Shown one piece after another: positions 1 through 7,797 of a stretch of DNA of 17,591 bases. Made by a program: the position numbers and the translations under genes. Origin of the DNA: CAVVDT01 sp964568825 (lineage in GTDB: Bacteria > Pseudomonadota > Alphaproteobacteria > Rhizobiales > Aestuariivirgaceae). The notes beneath the pieces were generated by a model. That model saw only the letters and a program-made list of their open reading frames with translations, was not told the origin of the DNA and made no database searches. The stretch lies in contig CAZMSA010000072.1 of the NCBI GenBank assembly GCA_964568825.1, forward strand, positions 1 to 17,591, given 5' to 3'. Position 1 is the stretch's first letter. Every line of letters begins with the position of its first letter.

Positions 1-460
1 GAATCAGCATTCGCTCCCAACCTCAACCCCCTTTTTCGACAGCATCGGCCAAAAGCGGAAAGTTCGATAATGTCGACTTTTCCACCTGACGGAAGGGCGA
101 TTGAAAACAAGTGGCGCTTTTACAGCGCGCTCGAGCCGCATGAACGGGTTGCCGCGGATTGCCCGTCCCGGAGGTCTTCAATCCGGCAAATACCCGCGTG
201 GAAGCGAGATTCCTACCGACTGTGCCGCTCGCCCGGGCATCACGGCGGCCCATACACGAGCGGCCCATCTGGACGAACTGATGGGGCTGATCCAGGCCCC
301 ACGCCGCCTCAGTTTCGTTCGCCAAAATGACCCCTGGTGTGCTAATGCTGGCATTTGTGGGCGGCACACTAATCAGCCTGCGGGCCCGCATGTGTTTTTG
401 GCGCAGGCCGGCATCAATAGGCGGAGCGTAAAACCCGCCAATACCATAGGGAGATAATCA
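1..460. other. Non-coding upstream region of the ABC operon
   Basis: No recognisable gene. Open frames on both strands here have compositions and translations that match no family I know. The right-hand third carries several inverted repeats (listed separately) just ahead of the binding-protein gene, so it probably holds the operon promoter and operator. I see no convincing -35/-10 pair. No end of a neighbouring gene could be identified at the left edge. Confidence 0.5.
337..408 (+). promoter_or_regulatory. Cluster of inverted repeats upstream of the sugar ABC operon (candidate operator or leader)
   Basis: Four nested symmetries are visible. GTGTGC at 337-342 pairs with GCACAC at 364-369. 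AATGCTGGCATT at 344-355 has perfect 5-bp arms around TG. TGCGGGCCCGCA at 379-390 is a perfect 12-bp palindrome. GCCTGCG at 376-382 pairs with CGCAGGC at 402-408. The last two share bases, so as RNA they would be mutually exclusive hairpins. The AATGC-TG-GCATT element resembles a small dyad operator in size. The position, 50-125 bases before the start codon, suits a repressor site or leader structure. Function is inferred only from symmetry and position, and in GC-rich DNA some of this could be chance. Confidence 0.3.
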
Positions 461-1564
461 ATGACTGTGCAATTCACCAGACGCAGCGTTCTCGGCCTCG
501 GCGCGGCAGGGCTTGTGGGTGTTGGAGCTGCCGGCACGCTTTCTTTCCCGCAAGTCGCATCGGCGGCTTCGGGCAAGAAGTTCAAGATCGCCCTATCGAA
601 CTCTTTCATCGGCAACAAGTGGCGCATCGAGATGGAGAACGTCTTCAAGGCAGCTCTCCAGATGGAGCCGTTCAAATCGCAGGTCGAAGGCTCGTGGTTC
701 AACTCGGGCAACGACGTCTCCAAGCAGTCTCAGCAGATATCCAACCTGATCGCCAAGAAGGTCGATGCCATCGTGGTCAACGCTGCATCGCCGACCGGGC
801 TCAACGGCATTCTGACGCAGGCGACACAGCGTGGCATCCTCGTTGTGTCTTTCGACAATGTGGTGACCGCGCCTCCGGTCCTTAAGGTCAACACCGATCA
901 GCTCGCGTTCGGTAAGCAACTTGCCGAATTTCTCGTGAAGAAGCTGAACGGCAAGGGCAACGTCATCATGGTGACGGGCGTCGCCGGCACCTTCGTCGAC
1001 CAAGACCGCAACAAGGGCGCAGAAGAAGTCTGGAAGGCAAATCCGGGCATCAATGTCGTCAACCGCTATACCGGCATGTGGGATAGCGCCACCGCCGAGC
1101 GCAACACCGCCGCGATCCTGCCCTCGCTGCCGCAGATCGACGGCATCTGGTGTCAGGGCGGAACCGATGGCGTGCTGAAGGCCTTCATCGCGGCCAAGCG
1201 GCCCTTGCCGCCGACCGCCGGCGAGGCCGAGAACGGCTTCCGCAAGTTCATGCTGGGCTACATGGGCCACACGGTCGACGGCATCTCCATCGGCCAGCCG
1301 CCGTTCCTGTCGGTGATCTCGCTGGAACTCGCCCGCCGCGTACTGGCGAAGAAATATCCCAAGAAGGACATCACCATCCCCTTCCCCTATGTCACCAACG
1401 CCACGGTCAAGAAGGGCGTGACGGTATTCCCGGATCTGCCCGACAGCTTCTTTGCCGACTTCACCGACAGCGGTCCCGACGCGACGGTGAAATTGTGCGT
1501 GGAGGCGGCGACCGAAGGCAAGGCGTGCGCGGGTGAACTGAATGTGAACCTGCCCGCCGCATGA
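461..1564 (+). CDS. Sugar ABC transporter substrate-binding protein (periplasmic, Tat-type signal)
   Basis: Periplasmic binding protein of a CUT2-type (ribose/galactose-like) sugar importer, 367 aa. The N-terminus carries a twin-arginine signal: T-R-R-S-V-L at residues 6-11, a Gly/Ala-rich hydrophobic stretch to about 28, and an Ala-x-Ala cleavage site near 33-35, so it is probably exported folded by Tat. From residue 41 (KFKIALSNSFIGNKW) it follows the periplasmic-binding-protein type 1 fold, with motifs such as DAIVVNAASPTGL and VVSFDNVV typical of the RbsB/XylF/YtfQ family. The start is supported by AGGGAG seven bases before the ATG. The last codons overlap the ATPase start (ATGA, 1561-1564), so the two are translationally coupled. 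The ligand cannot be read from sequence. The downstream sugar-acid enzymes suggest an aldose, aldonate or lactone. Confidence 0.93.
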   Translation: MTVQFTRRSVLGLGAAGLVGVGAAGTLSFPQVASAASGKKFKIALSNSFIGNKWRIEMENVFKAALQMEPFKSQVEGSWFNSGNDVSKQSQQISNLIAKKVDAIVVNAASPTGLNGILTQATQRGILVVSFDNVVTAPPVLKVNTDQLAFGKQLAEFLVKKLNGKGNVIMVTGVAGTFVDQDRNKGAEEVWKANPGINVVNRYTGMWDSATAERNTAAILPSLPQIDGIWCQGGTDGVLKAFIAAKRPLPPTAGEAENGFRKFMLGYMGHTVDGISIGQPPFLSVISLELARRVLAKKYPKKDITIPFPYVTNATVKKGVTVFPDLPDSFFADFTDSGPDATVKLCVEAATEGKACAGELNVNLPAA

Positions 1565-3093
1565 GCGGTGAGCCAGACAGCGCCGGAGCAACGACTGCTC
1601 CGGCGATCGAAGGCATAAAACTGTCCAGGGCGTTCGGTGGCGTCCAGGCCCTGGACAGCGCCTCGCTTTCGGCGAGGCACGCCGAAGTGCATGCCCTCGT
1701 CGGCGAAAACGGCGCGGGCAAGAGTACCCTCATCAAGATCCTCGGCGGCCGTCTGCTTCCCGACAGCGGCGAAGTCCGGGTGGGAGGCGCCGTCGTCGAC
1801 CTGTTCAACCCGGATGCCGCGCACAGCCGCGGCGTGTGGACGGTGTTTCAGGAACTCACCCTGTTTCCATGGATGACGGTGGCTGAAAACCTCCTCGTGC
1901 GGCGCGAACCGCGCGGGTTTCTCCACCTTATCGACCGCAAGCAAATGGCCACCGAGGCCGATACGATCCTTGCCGACCTCGGCATTCACCACATCGATCC
2001 ACGCAAGCTGGTCGAGGACCTCTCGCTAGCCCAGCGCCAGATCGTCGAGATCGTGCGCGTGATTGTCCAGGATCCGGAAATCCTGCTGCTCGACGAGCCC
2101 ACCTCGTCGTTGGGCGAAAACGAGGTCGAATGGCTGTTCAACCTCATTCGCGACCTGCGCGCCCGTGACAAGTGCATCATCTTCACGTCGCATCGCTGGA
2201 ACGAGATCATCGACATCGCCGACCGGATCACCATCTTTCGCAACGGCGGCGAACTGGGCACCTTCACCGAGATCGACGAGAGCAAGGCGGTCACGCTGAT
2301 GACCGGCCAGCAGGTCGACGCCTTTTATCCGCAGCCGCCTTTGCTTCAGGACAACAAGCCCCTGCTCGAGGTCGAGGGGCTGAGCGGCCCCGGCATCTCC
2401 GGCATGTCGCTGACGCTGCATGCCGGCGAAATCCTCGGTGTAGGCGGATTGGCCGGCCACGGCCACCGCGAACTGTTCTTTTCCCTTTTCGGCGCGGAAC
2501 CGACGACCGGTGGCGAGATCATGGTCGAAGGACACAAGGTCCGCATCAACAGCCCCCACGATGCCGCCGCGCTTGGCATCGCGCTTGTTCCGGAAGACCG
2601 CAAGACCGAAGGCCTGCTGCTCCCCATGTCCGTCGGCGTCAACCTGACCCTCGCCGTCCTGCCGCAGATATCCGTGCTCGGTGTCATTCGCGGCACGCGC
2701 GAGGCAAACCTGGCGCAAGCAATGGTCGACAGGCTCAAGATACGCACGCCCGGCCTGCGCAATCCGGTCAGGCAGCTCAGTGGCGGCAATCAGCAGAAAG
2801 TGCTCCTCGCCCGCTGGCTGCTCGCCGATTCCCACATCCTGCTTCTCTACGACGTGACGCGCGGCGTCGACGTGGCCACCAAGCACGAGATCTACGAGTT
2901 GATGCTGCGGCTGGCGCGCGAGGGCCGGGCGGTGCTGTTCTATTCGAGCGACGCCGAGGAACTGGCTCATCTGTCGCATCGCGTCCTGGTCGTTCGCGAA
3001 GGACGGATCGCCGCAGAACTCAAGGCGCCGGGCATCACTGCCGAAGACATTGTCTCGGCCGCAGTGCGAGAGGCTACCTCACTTGTCGACTGA
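1561..3093 (+). CDS. Sugar ABC transporter ATP-binding protein with two ABC domains (RbsA/MglA type)
   Basis: Energises the importer from the cytoplasmic face, 510 aa, the normal length for fused double-ABC proteins of the CUT2 family. First domain: Walker A GENGAGKST at 48-56, Q-loop Q97, degenerate signature LSLAQ at 154-158, Walker B ILLLDEP at 174-180, switch His211. Second domain: Walker A region degraded (GVGGLAGHGHRE, about 293-304), as is usual in this family, and intact signature LSGGNQQ at 406-412. The Walker B is aberrant: family members normally read LLLDEPTRGVD, whereas this protein has LLLYDVTRGVD at 427-437 (Tyr430, Asp431, Val432), and the switch His is replaced by Ser. The start overlaps the binding-protein stop by four bases. 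The 3' end overlaps the permease start (TTG at 3083). Confidence 0.93.
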   Translation: MSGEPDSAGATTAPAIEGIKLSRAFGGVQALDSASLSARHAEVHALVGENGAGKSTLIKILGGRLLPDSGEVRVGGAVVDLFNPDAAHSRGVWTVFQELTLFPWMTVAENLLVRREPRGFLHLIDRKQMATEADTILADLGIHHIDPRKLVEDLSLAQRQIVEIVRVIVQDPEILLLDEPTSSLGENEVEWLFNLIRDLRARDKCIIFTSHRWNEIIDIADRITIFRNGGELGTFTEIDESKAVTLMTGQQVDAFYPQPPLLQDNKPLLEVEGLSGPGISGMSLTLHAGEILGVGGLAGHGHRELFFSLFGAEPTTGGEIMVEGHKVRINSPHDAAALGIALVPEDRKTEGLLLPMSVGVNLTLAVLPQISVLGVIRGTREANLAQAMVDRLKIRTPGLRNPVRQLSGGNQQKVLLARWLLADSHILLLYDVTRGVDVATKHEIYELMLRLAREGRAVLFYSSDAEELAHLSHRVLVVREGRIAAELKAPGITAEDIVSAAVREATSLVD

Positions 3094-4078
3094 TTCAACC
3101 GCCCAGCGCCGAAAGACAAGCGCCTTCACCTATTTCTTGGGCCAGAACGTCGGCTTGGTGCTGGCGCTGGTCATGCTGGTCATGGCTGTCATTCTCTATT
3201 GCGCGGTCTACTGGATCGAGCAGCAAACGCTGCCCGGCAATTTCGAGATCACCTCGACGGTCAACAACACCATGCCTTTGGTGCTGGCGGCCGTGGGGCA
3301 GGCCTTTGTCGTCCTCACGCGGGGCCTCGATCTGTCCGTCGGCGGCATCATGGATCTCTCCAACGCGCTGGCAGCCGTCTACATCCACGACAGCCTGGCG
3401 AGCATGGTGGGCTGGAGCCTGCTCATATTGCTGATCAGCACGATACTGGGCCTCGTCAACGGGCTGCTCGTCGGTGTCGGCCGACTTCAGCCGATCCTCG
3501 TGACGCTCGCTACCCTGTCGATCTATCAGGGCATCGCCATCCGCGTCCTGCCGCAGCCAGGCGGCGCCATTCCGCCGGTCTACACATCGGTGCTGGTGAA
3601 CCCTTACCAGCCCTACGCGCTTGGCTATCTGCTGCTTGTCGCCTTCGTGTGGTATGCGTTCCGCCGAAGCTTCATTGGCGTCTCGATCTTCGCCATCGGC
3701 AATGACGAGCAGGCGGCGATGGCCAACGGCATCAACGTCGTACGAGCGCGCGTTACGGCCTTCACGCTGAGCGGCCTCATGTCGGGGACGGCCGGCCTGT
3801 TTCTCGCAGCGACCGCGACAGCCGGCGATGCGACGACCGGCAACGGCTTCACGCTGAGCTCGATCGTCGCCGTGGTTCTGGGCGGCATGAACCTGTTTGG
3901 CGGCAGGGGCAGCGGAGTGGGCGTCATTGCCGGTGCGTTTGTGACGACCATGATCGTTAACATCCTGTTCTTCTCCAACATCGACCCGCTATACCAATCC
4001 TTCTACGAGGGGCTGTTCCTCGTCATCGCCGTTGTGCTCGGCACCTTGATCAGCCGCCTGTTGCGACGGAGGTCGTGA
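3083..4078 (+). CDS. Sugar ABC transporter permease, first subunit (RbsC-like), TTG start
   Basis: Inner-membrane channel subunit of the importer, BPD_transp_2 family. With the TTG at 3083 it is 331 aa, normal for the family. Hydrophobic segments begin at about residue 22. The conserved GLDLSVGG motif follows VGQAFVVLTR at about 72-88, and a typical NDEQAAMANGINV loop lies near residue 215. There is no ATG until inside the first membrane segment, so the start must be a rare codon. TTG at 3083 is preceded by GAGAGG with nine bases spacing and overlaps the ATPase stop (3091-3093), which fits coupled translation. Another TTG at 3050 would add 11 residues but has no good ribosome site. The gene ends in a TGA that overlaps the start of the second permease. 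Confidence 0.9.
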   Translation: MSTDSTAQRRKTSAFTYFLGQNVGLVLALVMLVMAVILYCAVYWIEQQTLPGNFEITSTVNNTMPLVLAAVGQAFVVLTRGLDLSVGGIMDLSNALAAVYIHDSLASMVGWSLLILLISTILGLVNGLLVGVGRLQPILVTLATLSIYQGIAIRVLPQPGGAIPPVYTSVLVNPYQPYALGYLLLVAFVWYAFRRSFIGVSIFAIGNDEQAAMANGINVVRARVTAFTLSGLMSGTAGLFLAATATAGDATTGNGFTLSSIVAVVLGGMNLFGGRGSGVGVIAGAFVTTMIVNILFFSNIDPLYQSFYEGLFLVIAVVLGTLISRLLRRRS

Positions 4079-5067
4079 TGGCACGATCGGCTCAGTTCAC
4101 GCGGCGCCTCGATCGTATCGGCCTCACCAGGGACGTGCGCCGGATCGTCTATGCCTATGTGGCGGCAATCGCCCTGTTCGCCATCGGTGACGTCGTGCAT
4201 CCGGGCTTTGCGCGTCTCGACAGCATTGCGGCCATCTTGACCGTCGCCTCCTTCGTCGGGATTGTGGCGGCGGGCCAGACCTTCGTGGTTCTGATCGGCG
4301 GCATCGATTTGTCGGTTCCCTGGGTGCTGAACGGGGCGGCGATCCTGATGGTGACGACATCGCTCGGCGACGACGGGAGGGCGGCGTACGCGCTGCTGCT
4401 CACGCTCGGCATGGGAGCGGTGGCCGGCATGGCGAACGGGTTCGTCATCGCATTCCTGGGGGTGCCAGCCGTGGTCATGACGCTCGCCATGAACGGCATA
4501 ATGGAGGGGCTGACGCTGGGCCTGAGCGGCGGCATGACCTGCGGCTCATGCGCCTCCTACGCGCCGCCGATCATTCAGAGCGCGGTGCATGGCAGCCTGT
4601 TCGGGATCCCCACGGCCATCATCTTGTGGGTCATCATCATCGCGGCAGTCTCTGTTGTCCTGAGCCTGACGACGTTCGGGCGCAAGGCCTATGCTATCGG
4701 CAACAACGTGCAGGCCAGCTATCTGGCCGGCATCAATGTCCGGCTCGTGACGGTGCTTCTCTACGGGATAAGCGGCCTCTTCGCGGCGCTCGCCGGAATT
4801 CTGCTTGTCGGCTTCGGCGGTCAGGCATCGCTGGGGATGGGCGATCCTTATCTGTTCCAGTCGATCGCGGCGGTCGTTATCGGCGGCGTCTACATGCTCG
4901 GCGGGCGCGGCCATTATCTCGGCACCGCCGCAGGCGCGGTCACCCTGGTCGCGCTGGTCAGCGTTCTTCTGGCGATGAACATGCCCGACTACGGGCGCAA
5001 CATCATCTACGGGCTCGTGATCCTGGTCCTTCTCCTGCTCTACGGCCGCGAGGAGAAGGAGGATTGA
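4078..5067 (+). CDS. Sugar ABC transporter permease, second subunit
   Basis: Second BPD_transp_2-family membrane protein of the importer, 329 aa from the ATG at 4078. It has about eight to ten hydrophobic segments, the GIDLSV motif after GQTFVVLIG (about residues 64-78), and the cytoplasmic loop GRKAYAIGNNVQASYLAGIN that contacts the ATPase in this family. GGAGG at 4068-4072 lies five bases before the ATG. A GTG three bases earlier is possible but too close to the Shine-Dalgarno sequence. Two different permease genes imply a heterodimeric channel, whereas ribose systems of this class often use one permease gene. The gene is last in the operon and is followed after 24 bases by the converging lactonase gene. 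I see no hairpin terminator between them. Confidence 0.92.
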   Translation: MARSAQFTRRLDRIGLTRDVRRIVYAYVAAIALFAIGDVVHPGFARLDSIAAILTVASFVGIVAAGQTFVVLIGGIDLSVPWVLNGAAILMVTTSLGDDGRAAYALLLTLGMGAVAGMANGFVIAFLGVPAVVMTLAMNGIMEGLTLGLSGGMTCGSCASYAPPIIQSAVHGSLFGIPTAIILWVIIIAAVSVVLSLTTFGRKAYAIGNNVQASYLAGINVRLVTVLLYGISGLFAALAGILLVGFGGQASLGMGDPYLFQSIAAVVIGGVYMLGGRGHYLGTAAGAVTLVALVSVLLAMNMPDYGRNIIYGLVILVLLLLYGREEKED

Positions 5068-5091
5068 GGCCGCCCCCGCCGCACCAGATGC

Positions 5092-6006
5092 TCAGAAGGT
5101 CTTCAGACCGTTCACCGGCAGCCTGATGCCGTAAAGCGAGGTCGTCGCGCAGATGTAGAGATAATTGCGCCGTGGGCCGCCGAAGCAGACGTTGGCGACG
5201 ATTTCGGGCACTCTGATCTTGCCGAGGAGCGTCCCTTCCGGATCGTAGCAGTGCACGCCGTCTCCGGCGCTCGTCCAGATGCGGCCTTCGGTGTCGAGGC
5301 GGAAGCCGTCGAACAGTCCGGCCGTGCACTCGGCGAAGAGACCCTTGTCAGTCAGCTTTCCGCCGTCGCCGACCGCGAACTTCCGTATGTGGTGGGGGCC
5401 GCCTTCGACATGCGTGGCGCCGGTGTCGACGATATAGAGTGTCTTTTCGTCGGGAGAAAAGGCGAGGCCATTCGGTTGCACGAAATCGTCGGCGACCACG
5501 CGCACGTCACCGCTCTTCGGGTCGACCCTGTAGACGTGGGTGCCGTCCTGCTCGGAGGGGGACTTGTAGCCCTCGTAGTCGTTATCGATTCCGTAGGTCG
5601 GATCGGTGAACCAGATGCTGCCGTCCGATTTCACGACCACGTCGTTGGGGCTGTTGAGCTTCTTGCCGCGATGGCTGTCGGCCACCACCGTCACTGTTCC
5701 GTCGAACTCGGTGCGCGATACCCGCCGCCCGCCATGCTCGCAGCTGACCAGTCGCCCTGAGCGGTCGACGGTATTGCCGTTGGAGAAATTGGAAGGATGC
5801 CTGAAGACGCTGACCTCGCCGCTGCACTCGTCATAGCGCAGCATGCGATTGTTCGGGTTGTCGGACCAGATGAGATACCGGCCGGCGGGGAAATAAGCGG
5901 GTCCCTCGGCCCACCGGCAACTGGCATAGAGAATGTCGAGCCGAGCGGTCGGTATGTGCAGTCGTTTGAACCGCTTGTCCAGCATCTCGAAGCACGTCTC
6001 TGTCAT
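5092..6006 (-). CDS. SMP-30/gluconolactonase family lactonase
   Basis: Predicted cytoplasmic metal-dependent sugar lactonase, 304 aa, a six-bladed propeller of the SMP-30/gluconolactonase/LRE family that opens aldonolactones to aldonates. The four expected metal and active-site positions are visible: Glu34 in RWAEGP, Asn121 in NSPND, Asn179 in QPNGLAF and Asp233 in LFDGFR. The length matches the family. The start was set at 6006 because AGGGAGGA precedes that ATG at good spacing. A longer reading of 28 residues upstream lacks family similarity. The gene converges with the ABC operon and diverges from the dehydratase, so one intergenic region probably controls both catabolic genes. The exact lactone is unknown; gluconolactonase would be over-specific. 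Confidence 0.9.
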   Translation of the reverse strand: MTETCFEMLDKRFKRLHIPTARLDILYASCRWAEGPAYFPAGRYLIWSDNPNNRMLRYDECSGEVSVFRHPSNFSNGNTVDRSGRLVSCEHGGRRVSRTEFDGTVTVVADSHRGKKLNSPNDVVVKSDGSIWFTDPTYGIDNDYEGYKSPSEQDGTHVYRVDPKSGDVRVVADDFVQPNGLAFSPDEKTLYIVDTGATHVEGGPHHIRKFAVGDGGKLTDKGLFAECTAGLFDGFRLDTEGRIWTSAGDGVHCYDPEGTLLGKIRVPEIVANVCFGGPRRNYLYICATTSLYGIRLPVNGLKTF

Positions 6007-6257
6007 CTTGCATTCCTCCCTGGAGCGCTCACCAAATTCACCGCCACGCCACGATGTCACCCGTGGTCCCTGGCGGACCGGCCAAAGCATAATTGGGCCC
6101 GGTGAAGATGCATAGCACCCCGATCATGGAGCGAAGGCGGCAAATTCGGATCAAGGCAGCGGCAACCGGTCCCGGACGCGAGCGGCTTTTCATCGCCGCG
6201 ACGATGGCGCACTATATCGACGACATCACTCCAGCCGGCCCACGGGTGCTCAGGTCC
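6007..6257. promoter_or_regulatory. Divergent intergenic region between lactonase and dehydratase
   Basis: About 250 bases separate the two divergent start codons, so both promoters should lie here. The only symmetry I noticed is a short GGTCC...GGACC dyad near 6065-6079, too weak to call an operator. The dehydratase reading frame stays open through most of this region (back to a TTG at 6093), but the extra 55 residues do not resemble the family and begin with rare start codons, so I treat the segment as non-coding. Confidence 0.45.
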
Positions 6258-7784
6258 ATGCTCAATTCTCAGGCGAATTTCATCAGGTTGCATCGCGATG
6301 ACAACGTGGTGGTGGCAACACGCGAGCTTGCCGCCGGCCAGACGGTCGCCGGCGTAAGCCTTGCCCAGCCCCTGCCTGCCGGCCACAAGTTCGCTGTCGT
6401 GCCGATCGCCGAGGGCGCGCCGGTGCGCAAGTACAACCAGATCATCGGCTTTGCCAGCTCGGCAATTGCGGCAGGTGCCCATGTCCACACCCACAACTGC
6501 GTCTATCGGGCGAACTTCGAGCGCGATGCCGCACCGGGTATCGACGCCTGTCCCACCGACATGGTCGCCGCCGTCGAGCGGGCCACCTTCGAAGGCTATG
6601 TCAGGGCCGACGGACGGGTCGGGACGCGGAACTACATCGCGGTGCTGACCACGGTCAATTGCTCGGCGACCGTTGCCAAGATGGTGGCCGCCCACTTCGA
6701 TGCCGCCGCGCTGGCGGCATATCCCAACATTGACGGCGTTGCCGCCTTCGTGCACGGCACCGGCTGCGGCATGGCGATCGACGGCGAAGGCTACAGCTTG
6801 CTCCAGCGCACCCTCAGCGGCTACGCCAGCCATCCCAATTTCGCCGGTGTGCTGCTCATCGGCCTGGGCTGCGAGGTCGCGCAAATCAGCTTCCTGCTCG
6901 AGGTGTCCGGCCTCAAGCAGAGCCCCACCTTCCACCACATGACGATCCAGCACTCAGGCGGCACACGCAAGACAGTGGAGGATGCCATCCGCTGCATCGA
7001 GGCCATGCTCCCCGAGGCCAACAAGGCCACGCGCCAGACCGTTTCGGCCGAGCACCTGTCGCTGGCGCTGCAATGCGGCGGCTCGGACGGCTATTCCGGC
7101 ATAACCGCCAATCCCGCCCTCGGCGCCGCCGCGGATCTGCTGGTGCGCCATGGCGGTACGGCGATCCTGTCCGAAACGCCCGAGATCTATGGTGCCGAGC
7201 ACCTGCTCACGAGACGCGCCGAAAGCCCTGAAGTGGCGGAAAAGCTCCTTCGCCGCATCCGCTGGTGGGAAGAATATACCGCCCGCAACAACGGCTCCAT
7301 GGACAACAATCCCTCGCCCGGCAACAAGGCCGGCGGCCTCACCACCATCCTGGAGAAATCCCTCGGGGCGGCGGCAAAGGGGGGCACAACCAACCTGGTT
7401 GATGTCTATGAATATGCCGAACCGGTCAGGGCCAAGGGCTTCGTGTTCATGGACAGCCCCGGCTACGATCCTGTCTCGGTGACGGGACAGGTGGCCTCGG
7501 GTGCCAATGTTGTCTGTTTCACGACCGGCCGCGGCTCGGTGTTCGGCTACAAGCCCGCCCCCAGCATCAAGCTGGCAACCAACACTGCCATGTATGAACG
7601 CATGGCTGACGACATGGATATCAATTGCGGCGAAATCCTCACCCATGACGTCAGCGTTGACGAGATGGGTGAGCGCATCTTCCGACGTGTGCTGGCGGTT
7701 GCCTCGGGCGAGAAGTCCAGGAGCGAAGCGCTTGGATTTGGAGACAACGAATTCACCCCGTGGATCGTCGGGGCGGTGATGTAG
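6258..7784 (+). CDS. UxaA/GarD-family sugar-acid dehydratase (altronate/galactarate dehydratase family)
   Basis: Predicted iron-dependent dehydratase turning an aldonate or aldarate into a 2-keto-3-deoxy acid in the cytoplasm. The 508 aa from the ATG at 6258 match the usual length of about 500. Residues 8-82 form the SAF-type N-terminal domain, ending in AHVHTHNC (74-81). The large C-terminal domain follows from about 112 (FEGYVRADGRVGTRNYIAV), with family landmarks HGTGCGM (166-172), NNGSMDNNPSPGNKAGGLTT (344-363) and FTTGRGSVFG (421-430). The ribosome site before 6258 is weak (AGG only), and a GTG at 6246 is an alternative start. Family members act on altronate, galactarate and other acids, so the substrate is not settled. 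It lies between two lactonase genes, which suggests it uses their product. Confidence 0.9.
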   Translation: MLNSQANFIRLHRDDNVVVATRELAAGQTVAGVSLAQPLPAGHKFAVVPIAEGAPVRKYNQIIGFASSAIAAGAHVHTHNCVYRANFERDAAPGIDACPTDMVAAVERATFEGYVRADGRVGTRNYIAVLTTVNCSATVAKMVAAHFDAAALAAYPNIDGVAAFVHGTGCGMAIDGEGYSLLQRTLSGYASHPNFAGVLLIGLGCEVAQISFLLEVSGLKQSPTFHHMTIQHSGGTRKTVEDAIRCIEAMLPEANKATRQTVSAEHLSLALQCGGSDGYSGITANPALGAAADLLVRHGGTAILSETPEIYGAEHLLTRRAESPEVAEKLLRRIRWWEEYTARNNGSMDNNPSPGNKAGGLTTILEKSLGAAAKGGTTNLVDVYEYAEPVRAKGFVFMDSPGYDPVSVTGQVASGANVVCFTTGRGSVFGYKPAPSIKLATNTAMYERMADDMDINCGEILTHDVSVDEMGERIFRRVLAVASGEKSRSEALGFGDNEFTPWIVGAVM

Positions 7785-7797
7785 CGGCCCGCGTGCA

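Noticed and set aside
593..1591. 332-codon open frame antisense to the binding-protein gene
   Set aside because: It lies entirely opposite a clearly recognised gene. Its His/Arg/Gly-rich translation is typical of the mirror frame of high-GC coding DNA, with no ribosome site or family match.
2026..3434. Long frames on both strands overlapping the ATPase gene (2026-2979 minus, 2172-3434 plus)
   Set aside because: Shadows of the ATPase frame; Arg/Pro/Ala-rich with no motifs, while the main frame has all ABC motifs.
6093..6257. 55-residue N-terminal extension of the dehydratase from a TTG
   Set aside because: Family members begin near the SAF domain at residue 1 of the chosen start; the extension has no family resemblance and occupies the divergent promoter region.
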